From contig NZ_LK391969.1 of assembly GCF_000939975.1 (NCBI RefSeq), forward strand, positions 496,001 to 560,000: 64,000 nt of DNA, given 5' to 3'. The notes beneath the pieces were generated by a model that saw nothing but the letters and a program-made list of their open reading frames with translations, did no database searches and had not been told where the DNA came from. This DNA is from Pseudomonas saudimassiliensis (lineage in GTDB: Bacteria; Pseudomonadota; Gammaproteobacteria; Pseudomonadales; Pseudomonadaceae). Made by a program: the position numbers and the translations under genes. Shown here in pieces: positions 18,416-27,809 of this stretch. The stretch's first letter is position 1. Each line of letters begins with the position of its first letter.

Positions 18416-18903
18416 CCCAGATAGAGATAGGCGATGATCTTTTCGTGCGACTGCAGACCCAGGCCCTCGCGGATTATCGGATCGTAGGCCGGCTCGCCGG
18501 TTCGCCACACGGCACCCAGCCCCTGGGCGTGGGCAGCCACCAGCATGTTGCCGACGGCGACCGCGCACGACATGTCCTGCTCGAGCGCCGGCACCTTCGG
18601 ATGATTCTTCGGACTGCTGATAGCCACGATGATCATCGGCGCGCGCTGCGGCAGGCTGGGCGCACGCAGCACCTCCGCTGCGTTGGGATCGCCGACCCGG
18701 GCCAGCGCCCCGGCGGCAAAGAGCTCACCCAGCCGCTCCAGCCCCTGCCCCTCCAACACGAGGAAGCGCCAGGGGCGCAGCCGGGCATGATCCGGTGCTC
18801 GCAGCGCCGCCTGGAACAGCGCTTCCAACTGATCGGCGGTGGGCGCCGGGCCCGTCAAACGCGGCTCGGAAACCCGCTTGTGCAATGCGGTCAGTGCATC
18901 CAT
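18340..18903 (-). CDS. YdjA-type nitroreductase
   Basis: 187 residues from ATG 18903, chosen because GGAG lies nine bases upstream. An FMN-dependent nitroreductase-fold protein: RAPDHARLRPWRFLVLEG at the N-terminus, LPQRAPMIIVAISSPKNHP and GLGAVWRTGEPAYDP, ending DFFQRWPEA. These are hallmarks of the short YdjA/Nfn subfamily. The physiological substrate is unknown. The 3' end overlaps the convergent kinase gene by 76 bases. Confidence 0.88.
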   Translation of the reverse strand: MDALTALHKRVSEPRLTGPAPTADQLEALFQAALRAPDHARLRPWRFLVLEGQGLERLGELFAAGALARVGDPNAAEVLRAPSLPQRAPMIIVAISSPKNHPKVPALEQDMSCAVAVGNMLVAAHAQGLGAVWRTGEPAYDPIIREGLGLQSHEKIIAYLYLGQALGGPRSIPVMDSRDFFQRWPEA

Positions 18904-18991
18904 TATCATCCACTCCAGCAAATATGATTGCCGGGATGATAACAAAACCGCTCACTGGACCCGCCCAACCATAACAACAAGGGAGAACCGC

Positions 18992-19321
18992 ATGGCTTCC
19001 ACCGATACCAACAACCAGAACCGCGAATTCAACTCCTTCGCCGAGTTCTATCCGTTCTATCTCAGCGAACACAGCAATGACACCAGCCGGCGCCTGCACT
19101 ACGTGGGCAGCACCCTGGTCCTGCTGATCCTGCTCTGGGCCCTGGTCAGCGGCAATTTCTGGTGGTTGCTGGCCCTGCCGGTGGCCGGCTACGGTTTTGC
19201 CTGGGTCGGGCATTTCTTCTTCGAAAAAAATCGCCCCGCTACCTTCAAATATCCGCTGTACAGCTTTCTCGGCGATTGGGTGATGCTCAAGGACATGCTC
19301 ACCGGGCGCATCCGCTTCTGA
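18992..19321 (+). CDS. Mpo1-like (DUF962) membrane protein
   Basis: 109 residues from ATG 18992 with a GGGAG ribosome site. The DUF962 hallmark EHSNDTSRRLHYVGSTLV is followed by two closely spaced hydrophobic helices (about 45-77), then FFFEKNRPATFKYPLYSFLGDW. In yeast Mpo1 these histidines hold iron for alpha-oxidation of 2-hydroxy fatty acids; bacterial members are unstudied as far as I recall. Divergent from the nitroreductase gene. Confidence 0.88.
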   Translation: MASTDTNNQNREFNSFAEFYPFYLSEHSNDTSRRLHYVGSTLVLLILLWALVSGNFWWLLALPVAGYGFAWVGHFFFEKNRPATFKYPLYSFLGDWVMLKDMLTGRIRF

Positions 19322-19351
19322 GGCGGCACATTGTCGAGTGGCCGACAGTTT

Positions 19352-19373
19352 GCTACACCGGCGCCGGTGTAGC
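19352..19373. repeat. 22-bp perfect palindrome ahead of the HD gene
   Basis: An 11-base half-site, GCTACACCGGC, is followed immediately by its exact reverse complement. It lies 30 bases after the Mpo1-like stop and 35 bases before the HD-domain start. No T-run follows, so an operator is more likely than a terminator. Confidence 0.6.
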
Positions 19374-19408
19374 ATCGGCGGACAACGATAATTACCGGAG
19401 ACCATGCC

Positions 19409-19975
19409 ATGAGCGAACAGCGCGCCCGCTTCCGCGCCATGCAGGAAGGTACCGCCGAAGACTGGGGCCTTATTTCCAGCCACTTCCGCCCCTTCGCCAA
19501 GCAACTGCCAGACCGTATTCTCACCCATCTGCAACTGCTGGACGGCGACTTTGGCGGCTTTCCCATCGACCGGTTGCAGCATTCCCTGCAAACGGCCACC
19601 CGTGCGCACCGGGACGGGCGTGACGAGGAGTACGTGGTCTGCGCGCTGTTGCATGATATCGGCGACACCCTGGGCACCTACAACCACCCGGATATTGCCG
19701 CCGCCATGCTCAAGCCCTTCGTGTCTGCGGAGAATCTCTGGATGGTCGAGAAACACGGCGTGTTCCAGGGGTATTACTTCTTCCATCACCTGGGGATGGA
19801 TCGCCATCTGCGCGACCAGTTCAAGGATCACCCGCTGTATCAGCGCACCGCCGAATTCTGCGCGCTGTACGACGCACCGGCCTTCGACCCCGATTACCCG
19901 ACCGAGCCCCTGAGCTTTTTCGAGCCCATGCTGCGGCGGGTATTTGCCCGCCCGCGGGAGTCCATGTACGCCTGA
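19409..19975 (+). CDS. HD-domain protein
   Basis: A 188-residue soluble protein. RLQHSLQTATRAHRDGRDEEYVVCALLHDIGDTLG contains the first histidine and the HD pair of a phosphohydrolase-type metal site; FHHLGMDRHLRD follows. It ends in a conserved-looking FFEPMLRRVFARPRESMYA. The family includes HD phosphohydrolases and the mixed-valent di-iron oxygenases such as PhnZ; nothing in the neighbourhood (no phn genes) picks one. GGAG precedes the ATG by eight bases. Confidence 0.75.
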   Translation: MSEQRARFRAMQEGTAEDWGLISSHFRPFAKQLPDRILTHLQLLDGDFGGFPIDRLQHSLQTATRAHRDGRDEEYVVCALLHDIGDTLGTYNHPDIAAAMLKPFVSAENLWMVEKHGVFQGYYFFHHLGMDRHLRDQFKDHPLYQRTAEFCALYDAPAFDPDYPTEPLSFFEPMLRRVFARPRESMYA

Positions 19976-20042
19976 GCTTTTCAGCGCCACACTTGCAGAC
20001 TATGATCGGTCTGGCACACATCAGGCCAGGGACAGACTGATC

Positions 20043-21422
20043 ATGACATTGGAACACCGCGTCCAACCCGTACGCCCACCTCTGGAGGGTTACTACTCCA
20101 GGGTGATGGCCTATTTCTGCGTCAGTATCATTTTCAGTGCTATCGCCTATGAACAGGGTCTGACCGTTCTCACCGGCGGCGTGATCGCCTATTCCTTGAC
20201 GTACCCGCACCTGATGCGCCTGCTGGCAGAGCACGGGCGCAAATCGGGCAGGCAAAACCTTCCCCTGGTGTTGCTGGCGCTGGACGCCGTGCATGCGGGC
20301 ATCTTCATCACCCTGTGCCAGTTCAGCATGATTCCCAGCCTGGTGCTGGTACTGCTCATCAGTTTTGCCAGCACCATCACCGGCGGGCCGCTGTACCTGT
20401 TCGTCGCCAGCCTGCTGACCCTGGCGGGATGCATGCTGTCGGCGGCCATCCTCACACCGGCGCCGCAGTTTGTCAGCAGCCCGCTTGTGGCGTTCACCAG
20501 CCTGGTGACCGGCGGCGCGTTCACGGTGACCATCGCGGCCTTCGTCTATCGTCAGGGTCGACGTCTGGAGCACGCCCAGCACGTGATCCGCGCCGAGCAG
20601 GCAAAAACCACGGAGCTGGCCAGTGATCTGGCCAAATATCTGTCGCCCCAGGTTTGGGAGTCGATCTTCTCCGGCAATCAGCGCGTCACCCTGGAGACCC
20701 ATCGCAAGAAGCTGACGATATTCTTCTCCGATATCCGCGGCTTCACCGAGCTGGCCGAGGAAATGGAAGCCGAGGCGCTGACCGACCTGCTCAACAACTA
20801 CCTCAACGAGATGGCCCGCATCGCCCTGCAGCATGGCGGCACCATCGACAAGTTCATGGGTGACAGCGTCATGGTGTTCTTCGGCGACCCGGTCAGCCGT
20901 GGTGCCAAGCAGGATGCCGAAGCCGCGGTGTCCATGGCCATCGCCATGCGCAAGCACATGAAGGTGCTGCGTCAGCAGTGGCGCAGCCAGGGCATCACCC
21001 GCCCCCTAGAAATCCGCATGGGACTGAGTACCGGTTATTGCACCGTCGGCAATTTCGGTGCCGACATGCGCATGGATTACACCATCATCGGTCGCGAGGT
21101 GAACCTGGCCAGCCGCCTGGAAAGCGCCGCCGAGGCCGGTGAGATCCTCATCCCCCACGAGACCTGGTCGCTGATCAAGGACCTGATCATGTGCCGCGAC
21201 AAGGGGCGCATCGAGGTCAAGGGGTTCAGCCGCCCGGTGCAGATTTACCAGGTGGTGGGCCTGCGGCGGGACCTGGGGGCAGCGCCGACCTTCGTCGAGC
21301 ACGAACTGCCGGGCTTTTCCATGTACCTGGATACCAACGGCATCCGCAACTATGACAAGGACGACATTGTCCGGGCGCTGGAGCTGGCGGCGCGCAAGTT
21401 GCGGGACAAGGTCATCATCTGA
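20043..21422 (+). CDS. cyaB: Class III adenylate cyclase CyaB
   Basis: 459 residues. The N-terminal half is a MASE2-type membrane sensor with about six helices (residues 20-190). A short linker, KYLSPQVWESIFSGN, leads to the catalytic domain: TIFFSDIRGFTELAEEME with the first metal aspartate, GTIDKFMGDSVMVFFGDP with the second, and DYTIIGREVNLASRLES. Size and layout match P. aeruginosa CyaB, the main cAMP source feeding Vfr there. It stands alone on the plus strand with 67 bases before it. Confidence 0.93.
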   Translation: MTLEHRVQPVRPPLEGYYSRVMAYFCVSIIFSAIAYEQGLTVLTGGVIAYSLTYPHLMRLLAEHGRKSGRQNLPLVLLALDAVHAGIFITLCQFSMIPSLVLVLLISFASTITGGPLYLFVASLLTLAGCMLSAAILTPAPQFVSSPLVAFTSLVTGGAFTVTIAAFVYRQGRRLEHAQHVIRAEQAKTTELASDLAKYLSPQVWESIFSGNQRVTLETHRKKLTIFFSDIRGFTELAEEMEAEALTDLLNNYLNEMARIALQHGGTIDKFMGDSVMVFFGDPVSRGAKQDAEAAVSMAIAMRKHMKVLRQQWRSQGITRPLEIRMGLSTGYCTVGNFGADMRMDYTIIGREVNLASRLESAAEAGEILIPHETWSLIKDLIMCRDKGRIEVKGFSRPVQIYQVVGLRRDLGAAPTFVEHELPGFSMYLDTNGIRNYDKDDIVRALELAARKLRDKVII

Positions 21423-21425
21423 AGC

Positions 21426-21450
21426 TTCAAGCGGCAAGTTTCAAGCGGCA
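21426..21450 (+). repeat. Short direct repeat after cyaB
   Basis: Two copies of TTCAAGCGGCA, at 21426-21436 and 21440-21450, stand just behind the cyaB stop, between convergent genes. Similar CAAGCGGCAAG strings are common as scattered repeats in pseudomonad intergenic DNA; no coding or terminator function is evident. Confidence 0.5.
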
Positions 21451-21492
21451 GGCTGGCCGCGCGGGTGGCGAGCCGCGGCTTGCTTCGGCCGG

Positions 21493-22311
21493 TTAGGCGA
21501 CTTCCGGCACGCTTTGTGTCACCGGGTTAACGGCTGGGGATGGGTCGGCTTCGCTCCATTGGTACTGGGTAATGGTGCCGTCCCAGTGCTCGATCAGTGC
21601 CGTGCAGGATTCTACCCAGTCGCCGCAATTGTGATAACTGATGCCGTTCACTTCGCGGATTTCGGCGTGGTGGATATGTCCACAGACCACGCCCTGAAGG
21701 TCGCGCTTGCGGCATTCGTGGGCGAGGGCCTGCTCGAATTCACTGATGAAATTCACCGCTTTCTTCACCCGGTGCTTGAGATAGCCGGACAGTGACCAGT
21801 AGCCGTAGCCCCAGCGGCTGCGCCAGTAATTCAACCACCGGTTCAAGCGCAGGCTGAATTCGTAGGCGTGGTCGCCGAGGAAGGCCAGCCAACGGTGGCA
21901 GCGGGTAATGACATCGAACTGATCGCCGTGGATGACCAGCAGCTTCCTGCCGTCGGCGGTCTGGTGCACGGCCTCGTCCACCAGCAGGATGTTGCCGATA
22001 TTGAAGGTGGCATAGCGGCGCAGGAACTCGTCGTGATTACCGGTGACGTAGGTCACCCGGGTGCCGCGCTTGCTCAGCGTCAGGAGGCGGCGGATGACAT
22101 TGGTGTGGGACTGTGGCCAGTACATGCTCTTGCGCAGCCGCCAGCCATCAATGATGTCGCCAACCAGGTACAACTGGTCGCACTCATACCCGTTGAGAAA
22201 GTCTGCCAGTTTCTCCGCCTGGCAATCCCGGGTGCCCAGATGCACATCGGAAATCCAGATGGTACGCACCCGCTGCCTGCCCACTGCCGAGAAATCTTCC
22301 GCCTGAGTCAT
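21493..22311 (-). CDS. LpxH-like metallophosphoesterase
   Basis: A 272-residue calcineurin-type phosphoesterase. All metal motifs are present in order: ISDVHLGTRD, LVGDIIDGWRL, VTGNHDEFLRR, VIHGDQFD and VVCGHIHHAEI. It is annotated in many genomes as UDP-2,3-diacylglucosamine diphosphatase, but it belongs to a longer sister group of LpxH, so the lipid A role is uncertain. Convergent with cyaB and divergent from plpD. Confidence 0.85.
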   Translation of the reverse strand: MTQAEDFSAVGRQRVRTIWISDVHLGTRDCQAEKLADFLNGYECDQLYLVGDIIDGWRLRKSMYWPQSHTNVIRRLLTLSKRGTRVTYVTGNHDEFLRRYATFNIGNILLVDEAVHQTADGRKLLVIHGDQFDVITRCHRWLAFLGDHAYEFSLRLNRWLNYWRSRWGYGYWSLSGYLKHRVKKAVNFISEFEQALAHECRKRDLQGVVCGHIHHAEIREVNGISYHNCGDWVESCTALIEHWDGTITQYQWSEADPSPAVNPVTQSVPEVA

Positions 22312-22491
22312 CTGTCGTTCCCCTGATCGCTGCGGTCAAGCTAGCGCCTGCAGATGTCCGCCTGATTACGCCCCGGTGACCGCCAGATGACAGCAGCCGC
22401 TGTGCTGGCTGCCGGCAGGGCAAAACCGCCGCCATGTCGTATACAATGTGTCGTCGATTCGCTCCTCCTTGCTCAACATTCAGGCTTCGCC

Positions 22492-24687
22492 ATGTTCAGA
22501 TCCATTGTCCTGTTCCTGCTGGTGCTGCTGCCGGCGCTGTCCCTGGCCCAGCCCGCCCCCTCCGCCGACGGCATCCGTACCGGTCTGGTACTGTCCGGCG
22601 GCGGCGCCCGCGGCCTGGCGCACATTGGTGTGCTCAAGCAGATCGAGGAGCTGAATATCCCAATTCATGCCATCGCCGGCACCAGCATGGGGGCAGTCAT
22701 CGGCGGCCTCTACGCCGCCGGCTACAGCGCCGATGAGCTGAAGCAGATTGCGCTGGAAACCGACTGGCCCGCCGCGCTGAGCGACTCGCCCCAGCGCGAG
22801 GACATCCCCTACCGGCGCAAGCAGGACGATAGGGACTTTCTGGTCAAGCAACGACTGAGCTTCAAGGATGGCAAGCTCAGCTTCCCCCTCGGTATCCTGC
22901 AGGGCCAGAACCTCGGGCTGATATTGGAAAGCCTGCTGGTGCATACCAACGATATCGACGACTTCGACCGACTGCCGATTCCCTTCCGCGCGGTAGCCAC
23001 CGATATCGCCACCGGCGATGCCGTGGTCTTCAAGAGCGGCCACCTGCCCCAGGCTATCCGCGCCAGTATCGGCCTGCCCGGCTTTTTTGCTCCGGTAATG
23101 GTCGACGGTCGCATGCTGGTGGACGGCGTGCTATCGAAGAACCTGCCGGTGGACGTGGCGCGGGAAATGGGCGTGGACCGGGTCATCGTGGTGGACATCG
23201 CCACCCCGCTGAAACCCGCCGAGGAGATGACCACCATCCTCGACATCATGGACCAGACCACCACCCTGCTGACCCGTAACAACACCCAGGAACAGCTGGC
23301 TACCCTGACCGACGCGGATATGCTGCTGCAGCCCGAACTGGGCAGTATCGCCTTCAGCAGCTTCGCCGAGGCAGATGCGGCCATCGCCGCCGGCGCCGAG
23401 AGTCTGCTGCAATCTCCGGCCCTGCATGCTTTCGCCCGTCCGGCCAGCCTGCAACAGCCGGGCGGCAACCTGGCCAGCAACCGCCCCCACCGCCAACCGA
23501 TCATCCATGACATCCAGGTGATCAACAGCGGCAAGGTGGCCGACCAGGTGGTGCGCAGCATGGTCCGCCAGGAGCTTGGGGAACCGCTGAATCCCAGCCA
23601 CCTGGCCAAGGACATGGGCACCATCTACGGCACCGACTACTTCAGCCAGGTGAATTACGAGATTCTCCACGAAGGCGACCGCAACACCCTGCTGATCCGC
23701 ACCAGCGGGCGGGAAACCGGCACCGATTACCTGCGCCTGGGACTGAACCTGGTGGACGATTTCGAGGGTGGCAGCCAGTTCACCATCGGCGCCAGCTTCC
23801 GGGTCAATGGCGTCAACCCGCTGGGCGCCGAGTGGCTGACCCGCCTGCAACTGGGGGAACACCAGCAGCTGTACAGCGAGTTCTACCAACCGCTGGACTA
23901 CGGTTCCCGTTATTTCCTGGCGCCCTTCATCGATGCCGAAGCCCGTAACGTCGAGGTCATCATGGACAACGACCCGGTCGCCGACTATCGCCAGCAGCGC
24001 TATGGGACGGGTATCAATTTCGGCCGGCAGATCGCCAACAACGGTGAGGTGCGGTTTGGGCTGTCGCGGTACTGGGGCGAATCCGAGATCCGCGTGGGCG
24101 ACCCCGAGCAGCCCACCCTCGATTTCGACGAAGCCTTCTATTCCCTGCAGGTTGATCGCGACACCCTGGATAACGTCAACTTCCCCCGCGCCGGCGATGC
24201 GGCGCGCATCCTCTGGCGCCACTCCGAACCGGATCTGGGCGCCGATGAACGCTACCAGCAACTGGAAATACGGGCCAACAAGGCCTTTGCCTTCGGGGCC
24301 AACAGCTTCCAGATCGGCGCCTCCCTCGGGCGCACCGACAGTGACGTCGACGTGGCCCAGAGCAGCTTCCTGCTCGGCGGCCTCGGCGAGTTCTCCGGCT
24401 TCCGCGAAAATGGCGTCGCCGGGCAGAACTACAACCTGGCGCGGGTGGTCTATTATCGCCAGCTCAATCCCGGCAGCACGCCCCTGACCATGCCCATCTA
24501 CCTGGGCGGCACCCTGGAGTATGGCCGGGTCTACAACAAGGGTGACGAGGCGCTGGACACGGGCTATATGGGCGCCGGCAGCCTGTTGCTGGGCATGGAC
24601 ACCTTCCTCGGCCCACTATTCTTCGGCGTGGGTGCCAACGAACAGGGCGAGCGGGCGCTGTATATGAATTTGGGGCAGACGTTCTAG
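22492..24687 (+). CDS. plpD: Patatin-like phospholipase with POTRA and beta-barrel (PlpD type)
   Basis: 731 residues from ATG 22492. A signal peptide (to about residue 19) is followed by a patatin lipase domain with oxyanion loop SGGGARG, nucleophile GTSMG (Ser65) and dyad aspartate in VDGVLSKNLP (about Asp211). A POTRA-like region follows at about 345-420 (PIIHDIQVINSGKV). The C-terminal ~300 residues are a BamA-like outer-membrane barrel ending in LNLGQTF with a terminal phenylalanine. This is the type Vd autotransporter layout of P. aeruginosa PlpD, a phospholipase A1. Likely acts at or outside the outer membrane. Confidence 0.93.
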   Translation: MFRSIVLFLLVLLPALSLAQPAPSADGIRTGLVLSGGGARGLAHIGVLKQIEELNIPIHAIAGTSMGAVIGGLYAAGYSADELKQIALETDWPAALSDSPQREDIPYRRKQDDRDFLVKQRLSFKDGKLSFPLGILQGQNLGLILESLLVHTNDIDDFDRLPIPFRAVATDIATGDAVVFKSGHLPQAIRASIGLPGFFAPVMVDGRMLVDGVLSKNLPVDVAREMGVDRVIVVDIATPLKPAEEMTTILDIMDQTTTLLTRNNTQEQLATLTDADMLLQPELGSIAFSSFAEADAAIAAGAESLLQSPALHAFARPASLQQPGGNLASNRPHRQPIIHDIQVINSGKVADQVVRSMVRQELGEPLNPSHLAKDMGTIYGTDYFSQVNYEILHEGDRNTLLIRTSGRETGTDYLRLGLNLVDDFEGGSQFTIGASFRVNGVNPLGAEWLTRLQLGEHQQLYSEFYQPLDYGSRYFLAPFIDAEARNVEVIMDNDPVADYRQQRYGTGINFGRQIANNGEVRFGLSRYWGESEIRVGDPEQPTLDFDEAFYSLQVDRDTLDNVNFPRAGDAARILWRHSEPDLGADERYQQLEIRANKAFAFGANSFQIGASLGRTDSDVDVAQSSFLLGGLGEFSGFRENGVAGQNYNLARVVYYRQLNPGSTPLTMPIYLGGTLEYGRVYNKGDEALDTGYMGAGSLLLGMDTFLGPLFFGVGANEQGERALYMNLGQTF

Positions 24688-24747
24688 CCGCTACGGCAAC
24701 GCTGTTTATCTGGGGGATGGCCCATTTGCTGGGTGCGTGCGAGGACA

Positions 24748-24802
24748 GGCTGGCCTACAGGTTTGTGCCGACACGCCGTGAATACGTCCCTGTAGGCCAG
24801 CC
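24748..24802. repeat. 14-bp inverted repeat with 27-base spacer
   Basis: GGCTGGCCTACAGG at 24748-24761 and its exact complement at 24789-24802, between the convergent plpD and recQ stops. It may act as a terminator for either gene, or be a dispersed repeat (REP-like) unit; no clear T-run follows. Confidence 0.6.
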
Positions 24803-24864
24803 CGCCCGTCCAGTCCGTTCAGTTGCTCGGCACATCCGTTATATTTCCGGACGGCCCCTTCCGG

Positions 24865-26994
24865 TCAGCCGCTGATCTCCAGCACCAGCGCGGCGCGAAT
24901 GCACTGCAACACGCCCTCTTCCACCGGTTCATCCAGCTCCTGCGCTACGGTGCGTACGCCGGGCAGGTCTTCTTCCGCTTCGTTGAGAAACAGGTCCTGG
25001 ACGCGTTCCAGCTGGCCTGGCGGCAGGTCAATGGCCTGATGCAGTTCGATCTGGCCGGTACTGATCGCCTGGGCCAGCTTCTGGTATACCTGGCGGATCG
25101 GCAGACCGGTCTGCCGGGCGATCTGCTGCGCTTCCATGCCCGCCTGGGCCAGGGCCTGGACTTCATGGGCCTGGTGGACCGGCGCTGGCGATGGGCTGTC
25201 GCCGTCATCCAGCAGTACCTGCAGGAAATCCGCGCCGTAGCGCTCCAGCTTGTGTGCCCCGATACCGCTGACCAGCGCCATGTCCTGCAGGGTGGTGGGC
25301 CGCTGCCGCAACATGTCCACCAGCGTCGAGTCGGCGAATACCACATAGGGCGGTACGCCGTGGGCTTCGGCCAGGCGCTTGCGCAGCGCGCGCAGGTTTT
25401 CCCACAGCGCCTTGTCCGCCTCGGCAATCACCGGCTTGTCGCTCGACCGTCCGGGAATGGATGTGGAGCGGGACACGTCCTTGCGCAGGGCCAGGGACTC
25501 CTCGCCGCGGAGCAGCGGGCGGCAACTGTCCGACAGGCGCAGGCTGCCGAAGCCATCGAGATCGATTTCCGCCAGGCCGCGGGCAATCAACTGGCGGAAT
25601 ACCGAACGCCAATCCTGCTCGCTCAGCTTCTTGCCGATACCGTAGGTGGACAGGTGCTGGTGACCAGCAGTGCGGATCTTCTCGTTGTCCCGGCCGAGCA
25701 GGATATCCACCAGGTGCCCCACGCCATAGCGCTGGCCGCTGCGATAGATGGTCGATAGTGCCATGCGCGCGGCTTCACTGCCGTCCCAGGTCGCCACGGG
25801 CTCCTGGCAGTTGTCGCAATTGCCACAGGGCTCCTCGAGGATGTCGCCGAAGTAGCCCAGCAGCGACTGGCGTCGACAGGTCGTGATCTCGCATAGCGCG
25901 AGCATGGCATCGAGCTTGTGCCGCTCAATACGCTTGTGCCGTTCGTCGCCCTCGGAATTGGCCATGATCTGGTTGAGCATGAGTACGTCCTGCAGGCCGT
26001 AGGCCATCCAGGCATCCGCCGGCAGGCCATCACGACCGGCGCGACCGGTTTCCTGGTAGTAGGCCTCAATGCTCTTGGGCAGGTCCAGGTGGGCGACGAA
26101 GCGCACATTGGATTTATCGATCCCCATGCCGAAGGCGATGGTCGCCACCATGATCAGCCCCTCTTCGTTGAGGAAGCGCTTCTGGTTGCTGGCCCGCAGT
26201 TCCGCGGACAGCCCGGCGTGGTAGGGCAACGCCGGCCAACCCTGGTCGCTGAGCCATTGGGCGGTGTCCTCGACCTTCTTTCGCGACAGGCAGTAGACGA
26301 TGCCGGCATTGCCGCGCTGGCCCTTGAGGAACTCCTGCAGCTGCTGACGCGGGCGGTCCTTGGGCACGATGCGGTAGAAGATATTCGGCCGATCGAAGCC
26401 GGAAACGAAACGACGCGCCTGCTCCAGTCGCAGCCGCTGGGCGATTTCCTCCCGGGTGCGCTCATCCGCGGTGGCCGTGAGCGCCATGCGCGGCGCGCCC
26501 GGGAACAGTTCCGCCAGCTGACCCATTTGCAGGTATTCCGGACGGAAGTCATGCCCCCACTGGGACACGCAGTGCGCCTCGTCGATGGCGAACAGGGCGA
26601 TCTCGAGGTTCTGCAGAAAATGCAGGGTGCGCGGCTGGAGCAGGCGCTCCGGTGCCAGGTAGAGAAAATCCAGCTCGCCCTGGCGCAGCCGCTCGGCGAT
26701 GTCGCGGCGGCCCGCCTCATCCAGGGTGGAGTTCAGTGCCGCGGCACGCAGGCCCAATTCATTGAGTGTGGCGACCTGGTCATCCATCAGCGCGATCAGT
26801 GGCGACACCACCACCGTGAGACCGTCGCGCAGCAGCCCCGGAATCTGGTAACACAGCGACTTGCCGCCGCCGGTGGGCATCAGGACCAGCGCGTCTCCGC
26901 CCGTCGCCACCTGATCAATGATGTCAGCCTGCTGCCCACGAAATTCGCCGTAGCCGAAAATGTCCCGCAGCCGCTGTAAGGCTTGCTCGCGCAT
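24865..26994 (-). CDS. recQ: ATP-dependent DNA helicase RecQ
   Basis: A 709-residue superfamily 2 3'-5' helicase for recombination and repair. Walker A is [12 protein letters not shown], the DEAH box is [15 protein letters not shown], and motif VI is [12 protein letters not shown]. The RQC zinc site is [10 protein letters not shown]...PCGNCDNC. Then come the winged helix and an HRDC domain ([22 protein letters not shown]). About 80 extra C-terminal residues beyond HRDC include a helix-turn-helix-like stretch ([20 protein letters not shown]). Full length for pseudomonads. Confidence 0.96.
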   Translation of the reverse strand: MREQALQRLRDIFGYGEFRGQQADIIDQVATGGDALVLMPTGGGKSLCYQIPGLLRDGLTVVVSPLIALMDDQVATLNELGLRAAALNSTLDEAGRRDIAERLRQGELDFLYLAPERLLQPRTLHFLQNLEIALFAIDEAHCVSQWGHDFRPEYLQMGQLAELFPGAPRMALTATADERTREEIAQRLRLEQARRFVSGFDRPNIFYRIVPKDRPRQQLQEFLKGQRGNAGIVYCLSRKKVEDTAQWLSDQGWPALPYHAGLSAELRASNQKRFLNEEGLIMVATIAFGMGIDKSNVRFVAHLDLPKSIEAYYQETGRAGRDGLPADAWMAYGLQDVLMLNQIMANSEGDERHKRIERHKLDAMLALCEITTCRRQSLLGYFGDILEEPCGNCDNCQEPVATWDGSEAARMALSTIYRSGQRYGVGHLVDILLGRDNEKIRTAGHQHLSTYGIGKKLSEQDWRSVFRQLIARGLAEIDLDGFGSLRLSDSCRPLLRGEESLALRKDVSRSTSIPGRSSDKPVIAEADKALWENLRALRKRLAEAHGVPPYVVFADSTLVDMLRQRPTTLQDMALVSGIGAHKLERYGADFLQVLLDDGDSPSPAPVHQAHEVQALAQAGMEAQQIARQTGLPIRQVYQKLAQAISTGQIELHQAIDLPPGQLERVQDLFLNEAEEDLPGVRTVAQELDEPVEEGVLQCIRAALVLEISG

Positions 26995-27103
26995 GATTCT
27001 CCTTGCATGATTGCAGTCGGGCGGCCGCTATCGGCCTGGAAACGGCCGATTATATCAGCCCGGGTGAGATTCGCCGTGGTGAGCTTCGAGTATTGCCAAT
27101 GCT

Positions 27104-27133
27104 TTGGCAAATATCCGGCCACGTGCGTACAAT
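27104..27133 (+). promoter_or_regulatory. Promoter of the YecA-like gene
   Basis: A -35 TTGGCA (27104-27109), an 18-base spacer and a -10 TACAAT (27128-27133), about 30 bases before the start codon. The -35 is inside a small dyad (TTGCCAA ... TTGGCAA at about 27093-27110), which could bind a regulator. Confidence 0.6.
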
Positions 27134-27162
27134 GCTGACCATTATCCATGATGAGGTGTGCC

Positions 27163-27753
27163 ATGTCCTTCGCCGACCAACTCGAGCGCCTGCAGCAGTT
27201 TCTCGATGCTGACGATCTGCACGATGAAGCTCTCGATTACCTTGCCGGGCATGGTTATCTGACCGCCCTGTCCATCAGCCCGGTTGAGGTGCCCGAACAG
27301 GAATGGATGTTCGAGCTCTTTGCCGAAGAGCCGAAGTACACCGACGACGCCCAGAAGACCGATATCGAAAACACCCTGCGTGAGCTCAAGGCGTTGATCG
27401 AACGTATCCTGGCCAGCGATGAAGACCTGGAGCCGCCGTGTGAGCTGACGCTGGGTGACGAACCTGACCTGTCCGATCTGCGCAGCTGGTGCGTGGGCTT
27501 CCTGGAAGGCGTGTTCCTCCGCGAGGAAGACTGGTTCGCCCAGGATGAGGAAACCGTCAGCGAGCTGCTGCTGCCGATCATGGTCGGTTCCGGCCTGTTC
27601 GAGGACCAGCCGGAATTCGCCGAGATTGCCAAGGATGAGGAAATGGTCCAGGACATGCTCGACCATATCCCCGATGTGCTGACCCAGCTCTACCTGCTGT
27701 TCCAGGCTCCGGAAGAAAAGGCCCGGCCGGCCCTGCTCGACCCGCGTCACTGA
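27163..27753 (+). CDS. YecA/UPF0149 family protein
   Basis: 196 residues from ATG 27163. Acidic and mostly helical. The family signature is LRSWCVGFLEGVFLREEDWF, and FDAD/LDADDLHDEALDYLAGHGYLTAL lies at the N-terminus. There is no C-terminal SEC-C zinc motif, so this is the short form. Function unknown. Divergent from recQ with its own promoter and followed by a strong terminator, so it looks monocistronic. Confidence 0.88.
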   Translation: MSFADQLERLQQFLDADDLHDEALDYLAGHGYLTALSISPVEVPEQEWMFELFAEEPKYTDDAQKTDIENTLRELKALIERILASDEDLEPPCELTLGDEPDLSDLRSWCVGFLEGVFLREEDWFAQDEETVSELLLPIMVGSGLFEDQPEFAEIAKDEEMVQDMLDHIPDVLTQLYLLFQAPEEKARPALLDPRH

Positions 27754-27765
27754 TCGGCGCCGCAG

Positions 27766-27807
27766 AAAAGCCCCGCCCTGCCACCCGGCACGGCGGGGCT
27801 TTTTTTC
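27766..27807. terminator. Bidirectional Rho-independent terminator
   Basis: A nine-base stem, AGCCCCGCC / GGCGGGGCT (27769-27777 with 27792-27800), has a 14-base loop. It is followed by seven T on the plus strand and preceded by four A, which form the T-run on the minus strand. It separates the YecA-like gene from the convergent DsbA-like gene. Confidence 0.9.
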
Positions 27808-27809
27808 GT

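Noticed and set aside
23131-24261. 376-codon open frame antisense to plpD
   Set aside because: No recognisable protein; plpD has intact lipase and barrel motifs through the same bases.
24748-24802. Inverted repeat as the ends of an insertion sequence
   Set aside because: Only 27 bases lie between the arms and there is no transposase or target duplication.
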